A stretch of DNA of 64,000 nucleotides from Lepraria neglecta. Its lineage: Eukaryota > Ascomycota > Lecanoromycetes > Lecanorales > Stereocaulaceae. The translations under genes were made by a program, and so were the position numbers. Under the pieces are notes generated by a model. The model worked only from the letters and a program-made list of their open reading frames with translations. It was not told where the DNA came from and did not search any database. The stretch spans positions 2,790,001-2,854,000 of the forward strand of contig CM065650.1 of the NCBI GenBank assembly GCA_033220425.1, written 5' to 3'. Shown piece by piece: positions 54,601-64,000 of the stretch. Within the stretch, counting starts at the first letter, position 1. Each line of letters begins with the position of its first letter.

Positions 54601-55244
54601 TGGGATTCTTTTTGACTTAGAATTTTTTAAACTTTTTCCGAAAAATTCAAATCTTTAAAAATTAATATCTCTATCGGGTTTTAATGTTTTTTAAACCCTT
54701 TTTAAGCTACAGCTAGCGTTTAAGCTATATTTTCAGGGGGGTGGATTTAATTACCTAATTAGGCAATATTAAGCGGAGTTGGAGTGTTGTAGGTACTTAG
54801 TAAAGGCTTGCGGGTCGCGAGTGAGTGAGTGAAGTAAACTAGCAAATGTCTCAAGAGTGAATGTTTACGTGTTCTTGTGAAGTCTTGCTTGCGAAAAGGA
54901 AAAAGTCATGAATTCTAGCACAGTGCGGTCTAAGTCAATACGTTCTATTATTTATCCAGATGTTTGTAGAGGGTGGACATTTCATCCCTGATGTGTGCAT
55001 ATAACCTCTCAATATTGTATCCCGGTCGCCTTGCTATCATAAATGTTTCCTTCAGAGCTTTGCAGAGCAGTTAATGCTCGGCTCGCTCATGTTCTATCTT
55101 GCCATCTCATCACTCGTCCCTTTCTCAAAGTTCCACACGTCAAGCTCAATGACATTCCATCATCACCCATGATAAAAACAACTTCGTCCGCATGATACAC
55201 TTTTCTGCTCAAGATGAAAGAAAACCCATCCGTTTCGCGCGCAT
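54601..55244. other. AT-rich intergenic interval
   Basis: Runs of T and A (54600-54760), including TTAATTACCTAATTAGG. No gene recognised. Confidence 0.45.
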
Positions 55245-55877
55245 TCATGGTATTTGTACTCCGTGGATATTGTATCTCAATCCTCGATCAAGCCCATATC
55301 TCTGCACCAAAAACTCCGGCGCCCTAGGCCCATGGCATCCCTCCCATGCCTTAATAGCAACCCAGCACAACCCACACCATCGCTTCCCCCCTGTATCCAT
55401 CTTCTTCAACCTCCTACCCTCTGCCCGCGCCTTGACTTTCTCCCGCTCCCGCTCCTGTACATAACTCCCTTCCTTTATGAGCGGCGAGATCTCGTAGCAG
55501 CTCGCGCACCAGAAGCTCTTCACCCCTTTGTACACGAATCCGGCTTTGTCATAAAGACATTTTCTAGCTGAACAGCCCATGCAAAGTCTCGATCCCTCGC
55601 ATTTATTCTTCGCCTTCGAGTCTTGGAAGCTGTCTCTGGGGAGAAATTCCATGCACTCCACGCAAAGAAATTCAAGCTTGGGATAGTCCTTGCGGGAGAA
55701 TTGTCCTTCGAAAACCTTATTGACTTTGGCGAAGTCTGCTTCGCTCATTATTGGCGCACGCCCTGTGAGAGCGTTTGTTGTTCTGGAAAGGTAGCAGAGT
55801 ATTGCATGGGATGGTGGATCGAGGTATTGAGTTATTTCAGCCACGATTTCTGGCGGGATTGAGTCGAGGGACGGCAT
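55245..55877 (-). CDS. F-box protein with C-terminal Cys clusters
   Basis: Probable SCF substrate receptor. The first ATG is at 55877, giving a 210-aa single-exon protein; the frame extends a few codons upstream without a Met. The F-box occupies about residues 4-40 (LDSIPPEIVAEITQYLDPPS). A zinc-finger-like region follows with CVECMEFLP, CMGCSARKC, FWCASCYE and WCGLCW. A charged helical linker (EREREKVKARAEGRRLKK) lies before the last pair. Uninterrupted and apparently functional. The layout (F-box, then four Cys pairs) resembles that of the broken gene at 53258-53800, and such genes are expanded in many filamentous ascomycetes. Confidence 0.85.
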   Translation of the reverse strand: MPSLDSIPPEIVAEITQYLDPPSHAILCYLSRTTNALTGRAPIMSEADFAKVNKVFEGQFSRKDYPKLEFLCVECMEFLPRDSFQDSKAKNKCEGSRLCMGCSARKCLYDKAGFVYKGVKSFWCASCYEISPLIKEGSYVQEREREKVKARAEGRRLKKMDTGGKRWCGLCWVAIKAWEGCHGPRAPEFLVQRYGLDRGLRYNIHGVQIP

Positions 55878-55979
55878 TCTGGGAGAGTAGTTAGAGCGGT
55901 GAATATTGAGCTTCACTTACTTATGAAATGCGTACTTTGTTAATCAAGTCGAGCTAGATATGGCGTTTGTGAATGGATA

Positions 55980-56560
55980 TCTGCGTGTAATTCATGTCAG
56001 ATCGTAGCGGTGAGAAGCATGGAAAGGCGTATTGCGTACTCAACTCGAGCTGGCTAAAGCACAAAGTGTTCGCTGTTTGCCTGCATTCCTTGTTAGATAG
56101 TAGCATTGAAGAGTTTGGAATGGCATGATACCTACTTAATCCGACCTGGGAGATGGCCAAATCGTTGACTTCCTGTCTGCTTTTCTTGTCAGATAGTGGG
56201 AGAGAGGAGCGCAGAAAGTCATACTACATACTCTGTTCGAGCTGGCAATGGCACGGTCTGAGCGCAGTCTGCCTGTATGTCATTTCGGATTGTAATTATG
56301 AGGAGCGCAGAATGGCATGGTGCATACTCAATCCAATTGCGTTCTTGCTTCCTTTCGACTCTGCTCAAGCCAGCAAGGAGACACTTGGCTGGTCAGGAGA
56401 GCCCAGGATAGAGTTTTGGGCACTCTTTTGGCCTGCACTTCGTGTCAGAACGCAACAGCGAGGAGTGCAGAATGGCATGGCACGTACTCAACTCAAGGGT
56501 ATTCCTATCCCTTTTGGGCTCTGTTTGAGCTGGCCAAGCGTCAAATGGCTAGGCTGTAGA
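55980..56560. repeat. Degenerate tandem repeat, period about 110-150 bp
   Basis: About five diverged units sharing the core GAGGAGCGCAGAATGGCATG, then CATACTCAATCCGAGCTGGC-like sequence and a TGTCTGCCTG..TTGTCAGAT segment. The best copies are near 56190, 56300 and 56470. No coding function is evident; the 142-codon plus frame (56153-56581) is a by-product. Confidence 0.8.
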
Positions 56561-57476
56561 GTTCAGAGCGTGCTCGATTGACAGAGTCCAGAGTGTAGAC
56601 TGTGTCACAAGTGGAGGAGTTCAAGCAGGTAGATGGGACATATGTTGTCCAGTGGAGTGGCTGGATGTTGGGGTTGGGGGGGGGGAATAAGTAGATAGAA
56701 AGATGTTGATGTTGTATGGTTTTATAGGAATAATCGTGCGAATATATAGGGAGGAGTGCCGAAACCGTTGAAAGTCCACTATCACCCTTCACTGACCCCG
56801 GTGTATATATATAATGAATCCCAATGCGTGGTGGAGCAGGGTAGCAGCAACTTCAATCCAGCACAGCGCGTGACGGAGAAGACTGTGAATGCTTAGGAAT
56901 CTCCAGCAGGCGGCGTGACGGAAGGTTAAACACATCCTCTAGCTCCACCTTCACATGCTCTCCAAGCGGATCCGTTGACATTGAAATGGTACTTTAGTAT
57001 TTATGTCCAAAGAAGATTGCTTCCAAGCATAGAGAAAACATACTGTCAGTCAAAAGACTCTAGTGTATGACTTTTGGCAATCAGGGAACCTTCAATCAAC
57101 TGTGCCCCAAAGATGTTAATGCTTGCTACTGCTTGTAATCCTGCTCTATGCTTCTCCGAGCTACAATCCAGTAGCTATGGCTTTCTTGTCGTCCGATAAC
57201 GTCTTCTATGCCCTGTGAAGAATGCGTAGGTAGGTAGCGACCCACATAGGCGTTGGGGTGGGAAGCATTTGTGAATGCACGTTGATCCACTGTGAAGAAC
57301 TTGTCAAGACTTCCCAGAACTGTCAACTCAAAGCGTTCTACAGACCAAGAAATTGTTCACTTACAAGAGATTGGCTTTTAGGCCTCTTTGTTGAGTCACT
57401 CGATGCACTCGTGAATTCAGATCATAGAAGCTTTCTGCAGTCCAGCCGGCTTAGGTCAGGGGAAGTCGGCAGAGCT
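56561..57476. other. Interval without a recognised gene
   Basis: About 900 bp. Short frames only, plus a G-run at 56670-56690. Confidence 0.4.
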
Positions 57477-58090
57477 TCAGTCACTCCCTCCTTGCGGATC
57501 AGTCCAACCATGGGCCATCCTCATGTGCTGCTTCACAGAATTGATTCGCTCGTCAAACCAGTCACACGAAGCATGCTGACAATTAAACCACTTCGGCTTT
57601 CTCAAGTGGTAGTGGTGCCAATGCTCGTGGAGGAGGTCCGGAGAAGTCCAGCCAAGTGCGTTTGATTTGCAATCTTGATCAGGACATTTCAAATATCCTT
57701 TGCGGCTAGGATGCCTGAAGTGGTCCCTAGAGCGATGAATGTCTCGTCCCGCATCCAGCCCGCAAGTTTCGCATTTGAAAAATGTACCCTCGGACTTGAG
57801 GTGTGGGTAGCGAACCTTATCCCTGCTATCTGAGCTGTCTGGTCTGCTAGGTGGATCCACTGTCAAGATTTGCGGGGGTGAAGGCTGACGTGGGATAATT
57901 TGCGGTATTGAAGGCGGACGAGAGAACCGCGACGGGGGAACGAAGCTCACCGAACTTTCGGCATGGTCTAAAAGGTTGAGCACATCATAGGGTTGTGGCG
58001 TATCGTTTCCGGGCTTCGGATTGGATGAGGAGCCAATGTCCGTTGCCAAATTGTTAGAGTCGAGCTGGAAATTTCCAAATTCCTTTACAG
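57477..58090 (-). CDS. C2H2-like zinc-finger protein or terminal exon
   Basis: An open minus-strand frame without an ATG near its 5' end. The upstream 45 codons are also open, back to about 58110, so this is probably a 3' exon and not a complete gene. The N-terminal half is Pro/Ser-rich. The C-terminal half has three Cys/His units: FFKCETCGLDAGRDIH..DHF, YLKCPDQDCKSN..LLHEHWHHYH and WFNCQHASCDWF..VKQHMRMAH. It ends at 57477. It directly follows, in the same direction, the decayed NACHT locus at 58135-59601 and may be its last exon; a weak GT at 58122 region and TTTCCAG near 58075 are possible splice signals. Otherwise intact. Confidence 0.5.
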
Positions 58091-58134
58091 ATGCCTTTAG
58101 GAGTCGCCATTCTCATAGTGAACGCCTGACACCG

Positions 58135-59601
58135 TTAGAACTGTAGAGCATTTTCAGTGGGTACGGTGCGAGCATCATACCTATGCAGGTGCTCCCATCG
58201 GCGACCGATCTCCATCATTTTCAAAGCCAGTGGACGGGTTTGGAAGCCAGCTGGCATAAGCGGTGGCTCTGCTTCTCCATAATCCGATGGCGCTATTAAT
58301 TGAAGAACATAAACGTAATCACGAAAGAACCTCGTACGGTGTTGTTGGAAAGTATCGAATGCTGGCACAGTGCTTGATGGTTTTTGGGCCTCTTGCACAA
58401 TGGCAAGCGATTCCTCGGCTTTTCCCAGAAGTTGTATAAAGCCTCCTGAATAGTTTATCAACATCGAGGTCTCTAGCCATCTCAAACAATGCTATGATTC
58501 AGTAGTTAGGAAGTCGTTCAGGACTTGTAGCATGCGTGTGGTTTCAGCTTGCTCAGACTGATCACATCAACGTACGAATCGGCTGTTGTCCGCCCGCTCT
58601 TCGTGTACGACGGCTCCACCACAGCATATAGGGATTTGTCCATATGTAGTGACTGGGAAAGCATTGTGCGGAGAATGTTAATTGTGTCCATATCGGTGGC
58701 TACACAGAAAAAGTAAAGGACTTTCTCGCCTCGCTCCGTGAAATTGTTGACCAAGACAGACGCCATGACGCTTTTGCCATTTCCTGGTCGACCTTGGCTT
58801 CTCACGGCTGTTGAACGCGTCGAAGTGAGATAGCATTGCACTTGCGAAGTTTCTAAAATCCCGTCACATGATCCTGGCATATATTCGAGCTGACGGCGGT
58901 GAAGGTCATCCCGCATTTTGGATGGTGCGAGCCATCGTTAGACGCTATTTCGCAAGCTTTCTGACCGGAGTTTGCTTAAGCCAAGACGATAACAACGGAG
59001 GATGTTTTGATGACCTCCCTTCTTGGACTCTTCGTTCTATTTCCCTTGCCTTCTGACTCTCTGCAATGTTAGCCGCATTAGCTACCCAATCGACCTCAGC
59101 ACTGTGGAAGTGGATGTGCTCTGAAACATCGCGGAACTCTTTATCGAAGGAAACCAACATGGCACCTGCCAATGATCAGTCCCCGGGATTCCACAGATGT
59201 GGCAGGCAATACGAATGGACGGAGGATCTAGAATAAAATCGGACCACCCTCGTACAGAAATCGATGAAATCGCTGTAGAGAGTCCCGATAGCCTTTTGGA
59301 CAGCCGGATTGGTCTTGAATAGATTCTCATAGTTTGTGAACCTTTCCAGAGAGCTGATGATTCGGTTTAGAATCATTGCCAGGCTCTTCGGCGTCTTGAA
59401 ATAGTCGCTAGCTAGTTGGAGATATGAAATTCCATGAGAAAGCAGTCTTTTAGGAATTGGCACTAAGACTCTTACCGTGATAGCCGTACGTATTGGGCCC
59501 CAGATGGGACTAGCTACAGCACCATGAGCCTGCATGAGAACATCGATAGCACCCTCGAACCGTTTGAGAGGACCAATCAGTGGCCGCGTCAGCTCCATCA
59601 A
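58135..59601 (-). pseudogene. Decayed DUF7708-NACHT (NLR-type) protein
   Basis: From ATG 59601 a frame gives a DUF7708-like domain (AIDVLMQAHGAVASPIWGPI, MILNRIISSLERFTNYENLF, GTLYSDFIDFCTRVVRFYSR). After a break, LVSFDKEFRDVSEHIHFHSA and SQKAREIERRVQEGRSS follow, then a stop and a frame change into MRDDLHRRQLEYMPGSCDGI. The Walker-A-like SQGRPGNGKSVMASVLV and YFFCVATDMDT come next, and a last frame (58135-58485) resembles a helical NLR middle region. Stops and frame changes near 59170, 58930 and 58520 break it. Part might be explained by introns, but no splice pairs restore the whole. Such proteins are fungal STAND immune-type receptors. Confidence 0.7.
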
Positions 59602-60151
59602 GCGCGTGAAGCTTCACTTTCGTCCTGGTGCATGTATGATCATATTCAGACATGATTCTGCATTAGCTGGAGCTTTGAAAGCAGCTTTCTGGGAAACAGA
59701 GAGCGTTGATAGGTATTACTCCACGGCCAGCTGCCATGCACTGGCTTGAGTCTGAGTCGGTAGTGAAGACATGTTTGAGCACATGCGGAGTCGAGCGAAC
59801 GACCTTGCACCTTTCGTTGTCACAGAATACTAGCGGAGAAGCTATTTTGACTCTAGCCGGTTTTCGATCTTGGTCCAGCCAAGACTGAAAGGATCTTACA
59901 AATTTTTGACCACCAATGTAGCTTCTAAGATTCTAAAAAAGGAAAGGCGTATCATTGACATTCGGAAGAGTCAGCTTTTTTAATTGTGGAATTATGTCTT
60001 GTGTTCTGGCTGCAATGAGCCCGCCCACGCAAAATCTTGGCGTGCCAAGATCCCCCCAGCCAACGCCGTGTTTTCAAAATCGTAAACAAACCCGTCATCA
60101 CCACTGCAACAACCAATCATCCTCAACAGCTCCACCATTTACTCACCAGTT
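59602..60151. other. Intergenic interval
   Basis: About 550 bp between divergent genes. No elements recognised; it should contain the CDC14 promoter. Confidence 0.4.
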
Positions 60152-61059
60152 ATGGAATCATTACTGTCACTATCATTCGACTACTTATCCTCCAACGACG
60201 GCGTCAAAATCCGCAAAGGTCTCCGCCAACTAGAAGGTCTCCTCGCACAAATATGCTTCTCTCGATCCACCACCTCCTCCGCAGCACAAGATCGACAATT
60301 CTCAGTCATAGGAAATGGAGCATCGTCGAAGCAGTCGGCGAAGGAACTGTCGAGTTTGAAAGACGATCCGGCGTTCAGGGAATTCTTCAAGCTGCAGGAG
60401 GGATTTGAATGGAATGGTACGCCTCCCTTTCCCCACCAAGACAGAGTCACTAATGATACACAACAGTCGCAACCCGCCTAATCCTAACCCTGGAGCGCCT
60501 CCTCTCCCACCCCTCCACCGGCCATTACGACCTCCTCCTCGTCTCCACCCTCGACACTCTCCATGGCATGTTACTCCTCCACCCGCCCTCCCGCTCCCTC
60601 TTCGCCCGCGAAATCTACATGAACCTCCTCTTAGACCTCCTCGAGCCCACCAACTGCCCAGCTATACAATCATCGGCGCTGCTTACGCTTGTGACGGCGT
60701 TGCTAGGGGAGCCGAGGAATGTGAGATGCTTTGAGGTGGTGGATGGTATTCTGGCAGTCACGAGTTTGTTGAAAGGGCGGGAGACGGGGAGAGAGGTTAA
60801 GATGCGGACGGTGGAATTTTTGTACTTTTATTTAATGCCGGAGACACCGCAGGGAGCCAATGGGAATGGGTTGAATAGTGGGTTGCAGAGGAGTCCGAGT
60901 AAGAGGTTGAATGGGGGAGGCACACCCGCCCACCCAAGGGAGGTGGAGACTAAGACTACAGAAGAGAAGCAGGGGCTGTTGGGGCGGCATTTGAGCAATG
61001 TGGAGGATTTGGTAGAGGATTTGAGGGAGAGTAACGTGTTTGGTGCCAATTTGGTGTAG
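60152..61059 (+). CDS. Cdc14-family septation initiation network protein
   Basis: Homologue of fission-yeast Cdc14, the Sid1 kinase partner of the septation initiation network at the spindle pole body (not the budding-yeast Cdc14 phosphatase). Exons 60152-60416 and 60467-61059 join in frame to 858 nt (285 aa) over a 50-nt intron (GTACGC, CACTAATG, CAACAG). Seen: MESLLSLSFDYLSSNDGVKI, then KGLRQLEGLLAQICFS, DDPAFREFFKLQEGFEWN, TRLILTLERLL, YDLLLVSTLDTLHGMLLLHP and SALLTLVTALLGEPRNVRCF, an armadillo-like helical layout. The tail (RRHLSNVEDLVEDL type) is charged. Intact. It is convergent with the metaxin-like gene, 200 bp away. Confidence 0.92.
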
Positions 61060-61261
61060 CTGAAAAAGATGTGAGGGTGGGATGTGAGCGATATGCATCG
61101 ATGGCTTGCATCTGCGAGGAATTACGTGGCATCATGCATGGGCATACGAGCGAGCATTGTGTGGGCATCCAGCGAGCATCTGTGTATTTTAGCATTGAAA
61201 AGAAAGCTGAGTTTCGATCTTGTCGATTAAGCGGGCATTTGCTCCATAGGATTCTAGGTTT

Positions 61262-62391
61262 TTATCGGAAGTGTGTCTGCCTTATCCTCTTTTGATGGGC
61301 AACCAGATTCCGATAACCTCTCAGCCCATCAGCCATCCTCGTATCCCTCCAATCAAGCCCCTCGTCTAATAAAAGGTTCGTATAAGCAAAGACACTTGCA
61401 TCAAACAACCCTGGCTTTTTTTCACCGAAGAAATATTCGTCATCTCCCAGCAGTTCTGAGAGTGCTGCAAATGCTTTGTCGCTTTCTTGGTGTATTGCCA
61501 CCACCTCGATACGCGCAGATTGCTTGAGAAGCTCGGTCTCGGCGGCGGCGCGGAGCTGATGAGATAGGGTAATTCGTACTAGTGTGTTTGTGGTGCTTGG
61601 CGCGATGTAGAGGGGGAAGGCAATGGAGTCGAAGTTGGGAGGGGAGAGATAGAGTGAGTAGAGCTAGGAAGTATATGCATTAGTCGATGTGTAATGGGAA
61701 GGAGGAAGATCGCGTACATATGCGTTGCGTATCCAATGGTCAAGAAGCGACATGTAGGCTTCGTAGCGCATATCTGAAGGATCTGTGGGAGCAATGTCCT
61801 CTTCTTTAGATGTCCTTGATTCTGCCGGGGCCGCGCCATGCTCTGATTGCTGTCTGCTCAACCCGGAGGCATTGCTAATGCCCTTCCTTTTCGCGATTGT
61901 GTCACGCGTCCACCGCTGGATTCGATTTGAGGGCACGGGAGAAGGAGGAGCGTCGGGAAATGTCGAGCTTGACGCAGATGGCAGGAGAAACGGGAGAGCT
62001 CCATCAGGCGAGGCATGGTTGTTGGATGAGATCGTGATGAAGGAGAAATTCCTGAACTTCAGGTACGCCTGTCACAATGTATTAGTATGTCCCAGAGCAA
62101 AGCTAGGCTCCTTGCGTTGCTTACCTGCCACTTCAGACAGCCAGGGTTAAAAGATGGTGCGCCCCGCCTAGCTCCATTGTCTGTCGTGAAAACATACAAG
62201 GCATGCTGATCCCTGTGTTGAGCTGTTCGTTGCGGGAGCTCGTTCTGCCCATATGTCTCGAGAGGGAATTTATCAAAGAGGCGCTTTATGGGCTGGGGCG
62301 TCGTAAACCATGGCCATGATGAATTCTTGGGTTGCGCTTTGGCTCGAGGCTTTGGCTTCTCTTCAGGCGCAGCGTTAGCATCTTGTGGCAT
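61262..62391 (-). CDS. Metaxin-like mitochondrial outer-membrane protein (Sam35/Tom37 type)
   Basis: Component of the sorting and assembly machinery that inserts beta-barrel proteins into the mitochondrial outer membrane. Exons 62125-62391, 61718-62068 and 61262-61663 join to 1020 nt (339 aa), all introns in phase 0 (GTAAGC...GACAG; GTACGC...CCTAG). Seen: PLETYGQNELPQRTAQ near the N-terminus, LYVFTTDNGARRGAPSFNPG, then SSNNHASPDGALPFLLPS, SDMRYEAYMSLLDHWIRNAY and the C-terminal GST-like part with LLGDDEYFFGEKKPGLFDAS and FAYTNLLLDEGL. This arrangement matches fungal metaxin/Sam35 proteins. The choice between Sam35 and Sam37 is less certain. Intact. Confidence 0.88.
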
Positions 62392-62859
62392 TGTTCAGAT
62401 CCATGCTATTGTTCGCAAATAAATTTGAAGCTGCTCGAGGCACCAAGATTGCCCCATGTGATCTAGCCCTAGCCCTAGTTCTCCTGGGATTCGTTGATCT
62501 TCAACTTTACTCACCGCTTACCACCCAGAAGGTTTTCTAGAATCAGACTAGAACTTCTATGGTGGCCCAAGCGGGAGGGTACTTTGATATCCTCCCTGAG
62601 AAAAGGATTATTCCATGATCATACTTGGAGGTGTGTCGAAGACGAAGGTAGACCTGCTAGGTTCTCACTGGACTCTACGATACACTATATGTCGGTTGCC
62701 TCTAAATGCCGTTCTTTCCTGTGGAATACTGAAAATTTCCCATTAATTCAAGTTCTTGATAGCTTTGCTGCATTGTCATCCCAATTTGATCCTGGTACTC
62801 CGCCTTGGCTCCCTGCGATTTCTGGGCTTTCTACCTAAAAAGCAGATCAAGTTTTCACT
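62392..62859. other. Intergenic interval
   Basis: A 114-codon plus frame at 62494-62838 has no recognisable family and is not called. Otherwise empty. Confidence 0.4.
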
Positions 62860-63852
62860 CCCAAGATCAGTTATCCTGTAGTCACCATTGTGACTGGCGC
62901 GGTGAGTAGTGTCCCTATATTGATAAAGAGGCAAGAGCTTTATTGTTATATTAAGGCTTTTAGAACTGTGGAATTGGTAAAGCCATTGCAGAAAGCCTCG
63001 TCAATAGCTTCCAAGATCGGTTCGTTCTGTACGCCACATCACGAAAGGGGCTTGGTCTGGGAGTCAAGACAGCCTTAGAAACCTAGGTTAGGTACCTAGT
63101 GCTCGACATTGCGGACCGTGCAAACATTCAGAACCTGGTAAAAGCTATTCAACGAGGCTTTTGATGTCTTGATCAACCACGCAGGTGTAAACCTTGATGA
63201 CGATTATACCCCAGAACATCTTAAGTCTACCTCGGACACTAATGTTCGAGGGACTCTGCATGTGGGTGCTCAGCTCATGTGATTGGCTGGAAGATGCATT
63301 CTGACGCTGCTGGTCGCAGATATGTGAGACTTTCATCCCTTTATTGAGAAAGGATGACGAATCGTCAACGTATCCTCTACTGGGTCGTTTCTGAATCAGT
63401 ACAGCAAAGAGATCCAACGAGGCTTTAGAAGCCCCAATATGAGCCTTGAGGGCCTCGAAAGATTGATGCAAGAGTACCAAGAGTGCGCCCAAAATTGAAC
63501 CGAAAGCGCAAATGGCTGGCCACAAAAGTCCTACAGCGTCAGCAAAGCATGCATAAACGCTTTGACTGCTGTTTTGGCCAGAGACAATCCTGGTGTGACC
63601 GTAAATGCTTGCTGTCCTGGGTGGGTCGACACGGATATGGGGAAATTGGTGGGCTCAAGCCCAGTGAAAGGTAAGCCTTCATTACCTTTGACTCAAGCAC
63701 ATCCCTCCATTCCTTAACATTTTCCGCTTCTAGCCGATGGGGCCAAGATCCCCATTCGCCTTGGATTTGGTGACATAGATGGCGTGAGTGGACGCTATTG
63801 GGAGAACCCGTCGATTACAGACAAGGGCGATGGTCAGATGATGAAATGGTAA
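62860..63852 (+). pseudogene. Short-chain dehydrogenase/reductase (carbonyl-reductase-like), broken
   Basis: NAD(P)-dependent SDR remnant. PVVTIVTGA joins by an intact-looking intron (62902-62963, GTGAGT...TTTAG) to NCGIGKAIAESLVNSFQDRF, the cofactor-binding glycine motif. Then YLVLDIADRANIQNL, DVLINHAG (NNAG expected), RIVNVSSTGSFL with the catalytic Ser, [18 protein letters not shown] with the YxxxK pair, and [19 protein letters not shown] last exon (from ~63735, IPIRLGFGDIDGVSGRYW) ends at TAA 63850-63852. Lesions: TAG near 63084, a frame change after AIQRG, frame loss after TLHV, TGA at 63354-63356 before RIVNV and another TGA after ECAQN. No clear ATG. Substrate unknown. Confidence 0.82.
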
Positions 63853-64000
63853 AAAGACTATACTATTCAGAGAACGTTGAGGACAAAAAATGGCAGGACT
63901 AGGCGATAAGGGTGGGTGGACCATGGCAAACCCTGCGATAGGCTGACAATGAGAGTGTTCTTTTACTTAGTACAGAGTCCGTACCATGGAAATCAAAAGA

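Noticed and set aside
54125-54658. 177-codon plus-strand frame rich in Ser/Pro/His/Phe
   Set aside because: By-product of the pyrimidine-rich tandem repeat; no start context, no domain.
56153-56581. 142-codon plus-strand frame
   Set aside because: Lies wholly within the degenerate ~110-150 bp tandem repeat.
58135-59601. Intact spliced NLR gene model
   Set aside because: I could not find splice pairs that repair all stops and frame changes, so it is listed as a pseudogene.
62494-62838. 114-codon plus-strand frame
   Set aside because: No recognisable similarity, no splice or start support; probably chance.

Overview
The window looks like nuclear DNA of a filamentous ascomycete (Pezizomycotina). 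The genes carry short 46-118 nt GT-AG introns with CTAAC/CTGAC-type branch sites, and the protein families are typically fungal: a BAR-SH3 amphiphysin homologue, the SIN-pathway Cdc14, KTI12, EFM7, a fungal glutathione peroxidase, a bicupin oxalate decarboxylase, DUF7730, F-box, and NACHT/ankyrin proteins. A Leotiomycetes-like origin is a guess from overall gene flavour and is not shown by the sequence.

Layout. Positions 1-6.2 kb hold the 3' part of a BAR-SH3 gene, a small low-complexity protein, a broken DUG3-like glutamine amidotransferase, and a secreted expansin-like protein. Positions 7-18 kb hold a broken DUF4419 gene, an AT-rich repeat relic, an intact DUF1275 membrane protein gene with a 12-bp minisatellite just upstream, an isocitrate lyase/PEP-mutase-family enzyme, and a second, nonsense-ridden DUF1275 copy. 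A secreted oxalate decarboxylase lies at 18.6-20.1 kb. Positions 20-41 kb are an accessory 'graveyard': HAD hydrolase, ankyrin, two F-box, NACHT and FAD-oxidoreductase pseudogenes surround one intact F-box/zinc-ribbon gene, a secreted-protein gene and a nearly complete Ty1/copia retrotransposon. The retrotransposon has 193/194-bp LTRs, a TGATA target-site duplication and a probable tRNA-iMet anticodon-region primer site.

Positions 41-53 kb and 60-62.4 kb are mostly conserved core genes: EFM7, glutathione peroxidase, DUF7730, GGPP synthase, a CsbD-like protein, KTI12, CDC14 and a metaxin/Sam35-like protein. Their reconstructed exons join in frame, which argues that the broken genes elsewhere are real decay and not sequencing error. 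Between and after these blocks lie two more F-box loci, two large degenerate tandem-repeat blocks (54.1-54.6 and 56.0-56.6 kb), a decayed DUF7708-NACHT locus and a short-chain dehydrogenase pseudogene.

The main theme is contrast. Around eleven pseudogenes sit among intact housekeeping genes. In the retrotransposon and the DUF1275 copy, the stop codons are mostly the CpA-to-TpA type expected from repeat-induced point mutation (RIP). No CRISPR array, rRNA gene or convincing tRNA gene was seen. All intron positions were inferred by eye from splice signals, reading frame and remembered family conservation, with no transcript support.
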